Below are positions 27,391-34,684 of a stretch of DNA of 64,000 nucleotides, piece after piece. How positions within the stretch are numbered: position 1 is the stretch's first letter; every line of letters starts with the position of its first letter. The translations under genes were made by a program, and so were the position numbers. The stretch is taken from positions 1,132-65,131 of the forward strand of contig DIAS01000068.1 of the NCBI GenBank assembly GCA_002415855.1. The letters are read 5' to 3'. The notes beneath the pieces were generated by a model. That model was not told the origin of the DNA and made no database searches. It saw only the letters and a program-made list of their open reading frames with translations. The stretch comes from Bacteroidales bacterium UBA5072 (GTDB lineage: Bacteria > Bacteroidota > Bacteroidia > Bacteroidales > UBA10428).

Positions 27391-28860
27391 TTAACCAAAA
27401 AAATCTCTGAAATCACGCCGATGTGAATAACCGCTTACGTCTTGCCCCGACCCGATAACCGACAGTAGCACTTTGTATATTGCAGCCAACAGGTAGAAAT
27501 CAGTAAGCAGAAAAATCCCTTCCATGGTCTTTACATATCTGCTTGAATACGTTTCGTTGCATACATAAAAGACCACCGAGAAAATAAAGAAATTAAAAAA
27601 AATGAGAATGAACTCACGGGGGACCAGGAACCCGGAAACACTCATCTGGTTGTAGTACAGGGCATAAAGGGAAAGCATCAGGATAACCAGATAAGAATAC
27701 TGTAACTTATTGAGTGTTCCTGAAAAAAAACCAAAATACACGGCAAGGACGATCAGTCCCAGAGCGACTGGTACAGCCAGGTATCTGTAAAGCTTGCTGG
27801 TATAAGTTCTTGATCTTTTGAACAGCCAAATTGCTAAAAGGATCATGAGTAGCGTCAGCAGAAAGGAAAAGGTGAGAAGCGGTGAAAAGCCGGCTTTTAT
27901 TTTTGCAGGAATATTCAGCAAATACTCAGGGTTATGGCTATAGAAGCTGATCACCCTGAGCATATCGAGATGCGTGCCGTGATCAGCATTATAAAAAGCG
28001 TTGATGTCATCCCGCCATTCCGGATGCCAGAGTCCATCAGAACAATATTCGTTGTTACCGTCTAAAAGTACCTCATTGCTTTGGGTTGATACAAAGGTGA
28101 AATGGTGTACCTGAGAAGACAGGTAACCCGACCATATCCCGGTTATCGCCAAGAAACCGATCAGGAATACCAAGGTGTTTAGCAATCTGCCCTTTCTTTT
28201 GAACAGCATGCAGTAAAGATCACAGAGGATGACAAGAGGAAAAAGAAGAAGGGTTGTGCCCTTGTTCAGTACGGAGATTCCCAGGATAGTGCCCAGCAAT
28301 ATGGAAGAGATCACGGATCCCCGGTAATGGAAATAGAGGCATATCGTTATGATCGAGAGGAACAAAAACTGCCAGTTTTCAGGCATCAGATGCTCCGGGA
28401 ACCTTCTGTTAAGTATGAAAAAGGAGATAAAACCCAGTAGGCCGATAAAATATCCTTTCTCTCCCCAGAAAAGTTTTCCCGCAACTACCAGCAATATACC
28501 GGCACACAGTAATACGATCAGTTGCAAATACTTGATGATTAAGGGATTTACGCCAAATAACCTGTATGTGACGCATAAGAACACGGGGTAGAAAGGCGGC
28601 CTGTGAAATGCTTTGATTCCGGAAAAATGCTGCCAGAACCTTATTTTCTCCTCAGTGAGATCAACGATCTTATACCGGTCTATTTCCTCTATCAGGCCTG
28701 TTACAGGATACCCATGTCCGTCACAATAATTTACTGCAATGGACTGGTAGTCCCATTCGTCTCCGGTAAAGATCACGGAATTGGTAAAGTGACCCCGGCG
28801 TAAAGCAAAAAGCAATAAAATGGCACCAATAACGAGTAATATCAGGCTTTTCTTCTTCAA
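27391..28860 (-). CDS. GT-C type membrane glycosyltransferase (ArnT/PMT_2-like)
   Basis: This is a polytopic membrane protein of 489 residues with about ten to twelve hydrophobic segments. The first periplasmic loop carries GDEWDYQSIAVNYCDGHGYP and, further on, FHRPPFYPVFL. An acidic loop followed by an R-P-P-x-Y-P element is typical of polyprenyl-phosphate-sugar-using GT-C enzymes such as ArnT and protein O-mannosyltransferases. The substrate cannot be read from the sequence. It is embedded in the cluster, 4 bases after the lipoprotein gene and 23 before WD40 protein A. An inferred possibility is that it glycosylates an exported cluster product. Confidence 0.78.
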   Translation of the reverse strand: MKKKSLILLVIGAILLLFALRRGHFTNSVIFTGDEWDYQSIAVNYCDGHGYPVTGLIEEIDRYKIVDLTEEKIRFWQHFSGIKAFHRPPFYPVFLCVTYRLFGVNPLIIKYLQLIVLLCAGILLVVAGKLFWGEKGYFIGLLGFISFFILNRRFPEHLMPENWQFLFLSIITICLYFHYRGSVISSILLGTILGISVLNKGTTLLLFPLVILCDLYCMLFKRKGRLLNTLVFLIGFLAITGIWSGYLSSQVHHFTFVSTQSNEVLLDGNNEYCSDGLWHPEWRDDINAFYNADHGTHLDMLRVISFYSHNPEYLLNIPAKIKAGFSPLLTFSFLLTLLMILLAIWLFKRSRTYTSKLYRYLAVPVALGLIVLAVYFGFFSGTLNKLQYSYLVILMLSLYALYYNQMSVSGFLVPREFILIFFNFFIFSVVFYVCNETYSSRYVKTMEGIFLLTDFYLLAAIYKVLLSVIGSGQDVSGYSHRRDFRDFFG

Positions 28861-28864
28861 TCTG

Positions 28865-30466
28865 CTATAATCCTGAATTTTCGATTTTCATCAATACGTT
28901 ATTCTTATCAGCCAGCCACCAGAACCGTATCAGGTGATCAAGCCCGCATGTGATAAAATAAAATGAATTTGGCGCAATACTTATAGAAGTAACTGAGGTC
29001 TGGTGGGCCTGAAACGATCTTAGTAACTTTCCGGAACCAAGATCCCAGATCTTGACCACCCCATCCAGATCACCGCTGATCAAATAATTTCCGTCCCTGC
29101 TTATTTCCAGATCCCGGACATAAGACTTATGGCCTTCGAAGGTTTTCGACAGCGTACCTGTTTCCGTATCATAGATTCTGATCACATTGTTTTTTGAACA
29201 GGCTGCTATGTATCTTCCGTTCGGAGTAATATCCAAATCCATTACGGGTGAATTATTTCTGATGGTCCTGAGCAGGTTACCGGTTTTCAGGTCCCATATC
29301 CGGATAGTTTCGTCCCAGCCGCCTGAGACTATCTTTCCTGCTTTTTCAGAAGCAGCTATTGAAGTGATGGGCTTCCCGGAACCGGAAACGATATTGATCC
29401 TCGCACCTGTACTGATATTCCAGCCAACAACACTCCCATCCCAGGAGGAAGTAAAAAGCACACCATTGCTCAGCAGCAACATATCGGATATCATGGAGGA
29501 TTGTCCTGCAACCGACTGCGGTTTCTTATCGGAGAACAGCGGGTGGCTGATGACCAGGCTGTCGGTTACTCCCAGTACATTCCACTCCACATTCCCCGCA
29601 ATGAATCCTCTATATACCGCAGGTTGTACAGGCTGTTTTATTTGACCTTCGCTGAACAGGCTGGTGAGTTTGAGCTCATAGTTCTCCGAATTGGAAATAA
29701 CGGCATAGTCCGTTAAAAGAACAGCTTCGTTCTCCGGCAGGTTCTTGTCGAATATTTTACCATCAGGAATTCCCCTGAGTAGTTCAGCTATTTTCTTTGT
29801 GCAAATCCCTGTACTATCCAGATTACCTGCCTTTCTGTAACAATCCATTGCCCAGCCGTACCATCCGTTTGCATAAAATTGTCTTCCGACAGCTTTATAT
29901 CCTTCGGATTCCAGATCTGCCATACCAAAGTATTTCAAGGCCTGAACATAATCAGCTGACGCGATCAGTAAACTGCCGATCCGTCGGGCACCCCGCTCCG
30001 CCTCATTTGCCTTTTTATAAAATGCAAAAGCGTTTTCCAGATCATTGCCCTTAAGCAATGTATCCGCAATTCTGAGGGCGGCAGTTTTTCCTTCTCCGGC
30101 TATGTTGTAATAAGTATAGGAGGCTTCATAATAACCCGACTTAAATAAATATTCTGCCATCTTTTTACTGCCTTCTTTTTCCTTTCCTGCCTTCTGATAA
30201 GCATCCAAAGCCTTCTCATAGTTGATTTTATAGTAGTAGGGAGCCAGGGTGTTATCGTTGAATTTAATCTCATTAACATAGGCTTCTGCTACTGAGAAAT
30301 AGCAGGCTTTTTGTTCATCACCCTTTGTTTTACTGCAAAACTGTTCCGCTTCAGCCAGTTTACTTTCTGAAATAAGCATTTCAAGCGAAACGCATGATGA
30401 GGCTATAAACGGGAGGCACGTTACCAAAACAGCGAACAGTGTCTGAATATATGTTCTTTTTGTCAT
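28865..30466 (-). CDS. Lipoprotein with TPR-like repeats and WD40 blades
   Basis: This is a lipoprotein of 533 residues with lipobox ASSC and the acylated Cys at residue 25. The first half (about 28-240) is made of short helical repeats of the TPR or Sel1 type (AAYEKALDAYQKAG-like units such as YEKALDAYQKAGKEKEG and NAFAFYKKANEAERGARRIG). The second half (about 320-525) holds five WD40-like blades (IRIWD, IRIYD, VKIWD, IRFWW endings). It has no cysteine tail. It lies 73 bases after WD40 protein B and 4 bases before the glycosyltransferase, so it belongs to the same operon. A scaffold at the membrane for the exported WD40 proteins is an inference. Confidence 0.82.
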   Translation of the reverse strand: MTKRTYIQTLFAVLVTCLPFIASSCVSLEMLISESKLAEAEQFCSKTKGDEQKACYFSVAEAYVNEIKFNDNTLAPYYYKINYEKALDAYQKAGKEKEGSKKMAEYLFKSGYYEASYTYYNIAGEGKTAALRIADTLLKGNDLENAFAFYKKANEAERGARRIGSLLIASADYVQALKYFGMADLESEGYKAVGRQFYANGWYGWAMDCYRKAGNLDSTGICTKKIAELLRGIPDGKIFDKNLPENEAVLLTDYAVISNSENYELKLTSLFSEGQIKQPVQPAVYRGFIAGNVEWNVLGVTDSLVISHPLFSDKKPQSVAGQSSMISDMLLLSNGVLFTSSWDGSVVGWNISTGARINIVSGSGKPITSIAASEKAGKIVSGGWDETIRIWDLKTGNLLRTIRNNSPVMDLDITPNGRYIAACSKNNVIRIYDTETGTLSKTFEGHKSYVRDLEISRDGNYLISGDLDGVVKIWDLGSGKLLRSFQAHQTSVTSISIAPNSFYFITCGLDHLIRFWWLADKNNVLMKIENSGL

Positions 30467-30539
30467 CTCTACTGGTAATTAATTTTGATTTTGAAAGTGC
30501 AGATTATTAATTGAGCATTAAACCCCGAATGATAAGCCT

Positions 30540-31940
30540 TTAGTTGGGATACCAATATGTCCGGTAATAGGTAGTCCCGCCGTAATAAGTACCTGGATTG
30601 TAATAGGTTGTCCCACCATGGTAACCCGAGTACGTGGAGCTGCTTCCGATCGTAATTGTATTGCAGATGCATATCATGGTGCCTGATAAGGCAGCACCAG
30701 CGGGAAGTGTAATTGTATTACATGTGCAAACCATTTCTGTACCCGGGTAGCTTCTTGAATCCGCAATACAATCACATATGCAGGTAGCACCGGGGGGTAT
30801 GGGAGAACCACAGGGCAATGTCAAAACACCCGGGCCCATTTGCTTTACCTGCATGGCATCTGTTTTTTCAGTAACAGAAGGATCAAAGATCACAAAGCAT
30901 GGATCACCTTCCGGCATTGTCCATAGACGGATTGTTTTATCAGCACCTCCTGCTACCAAGGTCTGTCCGTCGGGGGTGAAACAAACAACATTGACATCTT
31001 CATTTGTCTCTATTTTCAGAGTCAATAGATCCGACCCTTCGGGTACAGACCAGATTTTAACCGTATTGTCACTGCTGCCCGATGCGAGCCAATTGCCGCC
31101 CGGATTAAAACAAACCGAGTTGACAGTTTGGGTATGGCCTTCCAGTGTTTTAATGAGCGTACCTTCAGGAACGGACCAAAGCATAATTGTTTTGTCCTCA
31201 CCCGCAGAAGCCAATATTTTGCCATCACTCCTAAAACACAGATCTGTGGCTTTTTCACGGTGTCCTGCCAGCATCTTCAGTACTTTATCTTCGTGCAGGG
31301 ACCAGAGTGTGATCTGATGATCCATTCCGGACCATGCAAGCAGTTTGCTGTCGGGACTGAAGCATACCACCTCAATCTTATCCTTCAGCGATAACGTTTT
31401 CAAGGGTTTCAGACCTGTGAGGGAGGTTAACCTGATGGTGTTGTTCAGGGGGAGCGTGGCAACCATTTTGCTGTCGGGGCTGATACGTACCTTATGTCCC
31501 ATCACTCTGCCAAGGCTTTTTCCGGTCGGTAAATACCAGAACTCCGTCTGATTAATATTGCGGTAACCGATCGCCAGAATTTTACCGTCGGGACTAAAAC
31601 TCAGGTCATCCACCGAGCCGCAAGGGAATGTCTTCAGTAATTTTCCGTCAGGCAAAGACCAAAGTTTGGCAGTTCCGTCGGAACTTCCCGATGCAATTAT
31701 CTCACCGTCAGCTCTGACTTTGAGTGCAGTTACTTCATTATTATGTGCCTTGAAGACCGACAGATCCAATCCCTTTACTTCAATCTTATCGGCAAGCGCC
31801 TCGACAGGCTTGAGTGAAAGTACGGCTCCGATGGTGCCAATTGCTCCAAGAAATTCCTTTCTGGTGAAGATCAGCTTATCCCTGGTCTTTTTAATTCCGT
31901 AAATTTCAGCCTCTCCATTCTTTTTATTGGGTGTTTTCAT
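30540..31940 (-). CDS. WD40 propeller protein B with eight-cysteine tail; candidate modified substrate
   Basis: This is a 466-residue exported WD40 protein. The ATG at 31940 is chosen because MKTPNKKNGEAEIYGIKK aligns with the start of protein C; a longer frame opens at 32003. The signal has FTRKEFLGAIGTIGAVLSL with a probable signal peptidase I site after ALA. Seven blades follow, but blades 2 and 3 are degenerate. The tail (351-466) has Cys at 377, 387, 389, 391, 405, 407, 424 and 426 (CICDC, CTCN, CICN) and a long Tyr/Gly/Thr-rich end with YYGGTTYY and YWYPN. It lies 19 bases after protein C, which suggests tandem duplication. Confidence 0.86.
   Translation of the reverse strand: MKTPNKKNGEAEIYGIKKTRDKLIFTRKEFLGAIGTIGAVLSLKPVEALADKIEVKGLDLSVFKAHNNEVTALKVRADGEIIASGSSDGTAKLWSLPDGKLLKTFPCGSVDDLSFSPDGKILAIGYRNINQTEFWYLPTGKSLGRVMGHKVRISPDSKMVATLPLNNTIRLTSLTGLKPLKTLSLKDKIEVVCFSPDSKLLAWSGMDHQITLWSLHEDKVLKMLAGHREKATDLCFRSDGKILASAGEDKTIMLWSVPEGTLIKTLEGHTQTVNSVCFNPGGNWLASGSSDNTVKIWSVPEGSDLLTLKIETNEDVNVVCFTPDGQTLVAGGADKTIRLWTMPEGDPCFVIFDPSVTEKTDAMQVKQMGPGVLTLPCGSPIPPGATCICDCIADSRSYPGTEMVCTCNTITLPAGAALSGTMICICNTITIGSSSTYSGYHGGTTYYNPGTYYGGTTYYRTYWYPN
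30543..30890 (-). other. Conserved Cys-rich tail of WD40 protein B
   Basis: Coding segment for the last 116 residues of protein B. It has the same C-x9-C-x-C-x-C-x13-C-x-C-x16-C-x-C spacing as copies A and C, preceded by VKQMGPGVLTLPCG and followed by ICNTITIG. Its Tyr/Gly-rich end is longer than in copy C. Confidence 0.82.
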
Positions 31941-31959
31941 ATCAGTTGGGTTAGGGTTC

Positions 31960-33348
31960 TCAGTTGGGATACCAGTATGTAGTGTAATAGCCTCCGCCGC
32001 CATAATAAGTTGGAGGAGAATAGGTTCCTACTGTTATGGTATTGCATATGCAAATCATCCCGGCGGATAAAGGCGAACCGGCCGGTATGGTAATGGTATC
32101 ACACGTACAAATGGTATGAGAACCAGGATAGCTCCGTGAAGAAGAAATGCAGTCGCAGATACAAGTAGCTCCGGCAGGCAGGGGCGTACCACAGGGCATG
32201 GTTAGTGTTTCAGGCCCCATTTGACGGACCCTTCGTGCATCTGTTTTTTCAGTATTTGCCGGATCGAACAAAATATAGGCTGGTTTGCCTTCAGGCATGG
32301 TCAACAACCGGATTTTGTCATCATTGCTTCCGGTTGCAAGGGTCTGTCCGTCGGGACTGAAGCAAACCGCATTAATATCACCTGACTGGCCCATGAAGGT
32401 ATTCAGAGTTTTCCTGTCATTCACCGACCAGAGTTTAAGCATACCCGAGTTATTTTCGTAAGCGGTGGCAACCATTCTGCCATCGGGACTAAAAGTGAGC
32501 GCATTCACCTGTTTGCCTAATTCTTCCTTCGTTTGAATAAGTTCGAATTCAGGAATCCTCCAGAACTTCATGGCATGATCCGTACTTCCTGAAGCCAGTA
32601 TTCTGCCATCGGGACTGAAACACAGGGAATTTATACTTCCTGTATGGCCCTCGAGGGTATTCAGCAACTGCCCATCAGGCAAAGACCACAGTTTAATGTT
32701 CTGATCACTGCCCGATGCCAGGATCTTGCCATAAGGGCTGAAACAAACGGCATAGACCTTGCCGTCAGAATAGGACTGCAGTTGTGTTGTCAGATTTCCT
32801 TGCTGAACAGACCAAAGTCTCACGGTATTATCATCACTGCAGGAGGCCAGCGATTTTCCGTCAGGGCTGAAACATAAGCTTCTTACCCCGTAGGTGTGCC
32901 CTTTCAGCGTTTTTTGAAGATTCCCGTCAGGAACCGACCAAAGCCTGATGGTTTTATCGTTGCTGGCTGAGGCCAGCGTTTTACCATCGGGACTGAAGCA
33001 AACGGTTGTGACCTCCTCAGTATGTTGTTTGATCTTTTTGATGATCTTCCCGTCCGGGATGGACCACAATTTGATGGTATTATCGCTGCTTCCGGAAGCG
33101 AGCATTTTGCCGTCGGGACTAAAACAGACGGACTTTACCGCATCCGAATGCGACTTAAAATCCGACACACCCGTACCTGTATCTTCTATCTTTTCCGCAT
33201 GTCCTTCAACGGACAATAGTGCCATTCCGGCACCCAATGTGCCAATAGCACCCAGGAATTCTTTACGCGAGAAGGAAAGCCCTTCATTCTCTTTTTTCAG
33301 GGCATAGATCTCAGGTTTTTCATCGGATTTCTTTTTGGGGGTTTTCAT
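31960..33348 (-). CDS. WD40 propeller protein C with eight-cysteine tail; candidate modified substrate
   Basis: This is a 462-residue exported WD40 protein with the most regular propeller: seven blades with repeated VCFSPDGK and LASGS..N.IKLWS. The ATG at 33348 gives MKTPKKKSDEKPEIYALKK and then FSRKEFLGAIGTLGAGMALL, an RK-type Tat-like signal with a probable cleavage after GHA; a longer frame opens at 33387. The tail (360-462) holds Cys 386, 396, 398, 400, 414, 416, 433 and 435. It ends YYGGGGYYTTYWYPN. The start codon lies inside the 3' end of the upstream radical SAM gene (29 bases overlap), so the substrate and the enzyme appear translationally coupled. Confidence 0.87.
   Translation of the reverse strand: MKTPKKKSDEKPEIYALKKENEGLSFSRKEFLGAIGTLGAGMALLSVEGHAEKIEDTGTGVSDFKSHSDAVKSVCFSPDGKMLASGSSDNTIKLWSIPDGKIIKKIKQHTEEVTTVCFSPDGKTLASASNDKTIRLWSVPDGNLQKTLKGHTYGVRSLCFSPDGKSLASCSDDNTVRLWSVQQGNLTTQLQSYSDGKVYAVCFSPYGKILASGSDQNIKLWSLPDGQLLNTLEGHTGSINSLCFSPDGRILASGSTDHAMKFWRIPEFELIQTKEELGKQVNALTFSPDGRMVATAYENNSGMLKLWSVNDRKTLNTFMGQSGDINAVCFSPDGQTLATGSNDDKIRLLTMPEGKPAYILFDPANTEKTDARRVRQMGPETLTMPCGTPLPAGATCICDCISSSRSYPGSHTICTCDTITIPAGSPLSAGMICICNTITVGTYSPPTYYGGGGYYTTYWYPN
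31963..32271 (-). other. Conserved Cys-rich tail of WD40 protein C
   Basis: Coding segment for the last 103 residues of protein C. It holds LPAGATCICDC, SYPGSHTICTCDTITIPAG and GMICICNTITVG with the fixed eight-cysteine spacing, then a Tyr/Gly stretch ending YWYPN. This is the shortest and most compact copy. Confidence 0.83.
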
Positions 33349-34684
33349 GGATTTTATAATTGATTGATTTTCCGTCGCATACACCACCGCTATCTATCAT
33401 GCATCGTATCAGCAGTTCCCTTGTTATATCACGGTTTACATCACAGCGGCTGGAAAACGTTGTATTGCCGAAACTCCCCGGCAATATTGTTTTCGCCGGA
33501 CAATCCCCCGCACAATGCCAGTAACAATAACATTCCCGGCACAATAGTTTTCTTTCTGCAATCCGATTTTGAAAATCTTCCCGTTTCTTAAAATCAATCC
33601 TCATTTCTCCGGTTGCTGAAAGTTGTCCGAAGTGAAAGGCTTCTGCCAGCGGATGACTTCCGCCTGATATCTCATAGCACGATGACAATATCCCATCGGG
33701 AGTAACCACCAGGGCATTGTCATGGGCGGTGCAAAAACAATCCGTATTCACCCAGGGCCTGGCACCGGAATAATATAACCAGCGTTTGTTTTCCCTGGCT
33801 ATGTCATATGCCTTTAAAAAACTCTCGACAAAAAGCTTGTTGTTTTGAATAGTCTGGTGATTGGCTACAGCCCTTCCGGCACCGAATGCAGGTTCCACCT
33901 GGAAAGTCTGGCATTTTGTTTCATTGCAAAGGAAAGCAATGCTCCGTTCCAGGTGATTCACACTGTTGTTGGTAACTGTGAGCCTTATACCATAACGGAT
34001 ACCGGATTGATCAAGCTTCCGGATATTATTCATGATGACATCAAAGGTGCTGCCTCCAATTGTCAATGGCCGTTGCTGATCCTGAACCTCTTTTATCCCG
34101 TCAAAGGAAAGGGTAAGTGTGTCGATATTGGATATAATCCAGGCTGCTTTGTTATTGTTCCAGTAACCATTCGATGTAAGCTCTATACTGCAGGGCAGAT
34201 CCTTGTTCCTTGCATACCGGGTAAAATCCTGCAGCTTTTGAAAAGGCAAGGCAGGTTCACCTCCGCCGTGAAAAGCCACAGTAAATTGACCTGTACCAGC
34301 CTTTACTGCATGATCATATACAAAATCAATTGCTTTTTTACCTGTATCAAGGGACAATTCCGATGGTACAGCGTCCCCGCCATTGGCAAAGCAATAGGTG
34401 CACCTGAAGTTGCATGCCGATGTCATGCACAGAACAGCTACCGTGGGCTTAAATTCAGTGGTGGTATTTTTTGAACTCTCAAAATGACGGGTATTAAAGA
34501 ATCCATGTGCCTGCAAAAACGACAGAACTTTTTTATTCTTCTCAGGGTTAACTATTTTCTTGCCCATGACATCGCCTATGAGATCCACGGTAGCCTGGTT
34601 ACCTACAAATGCAAATTTGTTGAGCGGCTGATAAATGATATATTTATCCAGGTAAGGTATGGTATAGGTATCCGGATGAAGCAT
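33320..34684 (-). CDS. Radical SAM/SPASM peptide-modifying-type enzyme
   Basis: This is a cytoplasmic radical SAM enzyme of 454 residues. The N-terminal 75 residues look like a small winged-helix region, as is common in peptide-modifying members. The 4Fe-4S site that binds SAM is CNFRCTYC with Cys91, Cys95 and Cys98; the GGE-type motif is FHGGGEPAL (138-146). The C-terminal SPASM-type domain has Cys382, 385, 387, 391, 395 and 414 (CRECYCYWHCAGDC) and would hold auxiliary clusters. Family members form thioether or carbon-carbon crosslinks or other changes on peptides. The YcaO stop is 41 bases inside this gene, and WD40 protein C starts inside its 3' end, which points to coupled expression with the tail-bearing proteins. 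Confidence 0.9.
   Translation of the reverse strand: MLHPDTYTIPYLDKYIIYQPLNKFAFVGNQATVDLIGDVMGKKIVNPEKNKKVLSFLQAHGFFNTRHFESSKNTTTEFKPTVAVLCMTSACNFRCTYCFANGGDAVPSELSLDTGKKAIDFVYDHAVKAGTGQFTVAFHGGGEPALPFQKLQDFTRYARNKDLPCSIELTSNGYWNNNKAAWIISNIDTLTLSFDGIKEVQDQQRPLTIGGSTFDVIMNNIRKLDQSGIRYGIRLTVTNNSVNHLERSIAFLCNETKCQTFQVEPAFGAGRAVANHQTIQNNKLFVESFLKAYDIARENKRWLYYSGARPWVNTDCFCTAHDNALVVTPDGILSSCYEISGGSHPLAEAFHFGQLSATGEMRIDFKKREDFQNRIAERKLLCRECYCYWHCAGDCPAKTILPGSFGNTTFSSRCDVNRDITRELLIRCMIDSGGVCDGKSINYKIHENPQKEIR

Noticed and set aside
26280..33100. Repeated DNA blocks of about 120 bases
   Set aside because: They are the WD40 blades (VCFSPDG, LASGS, LWS), so the repeats are explained by protein structure.
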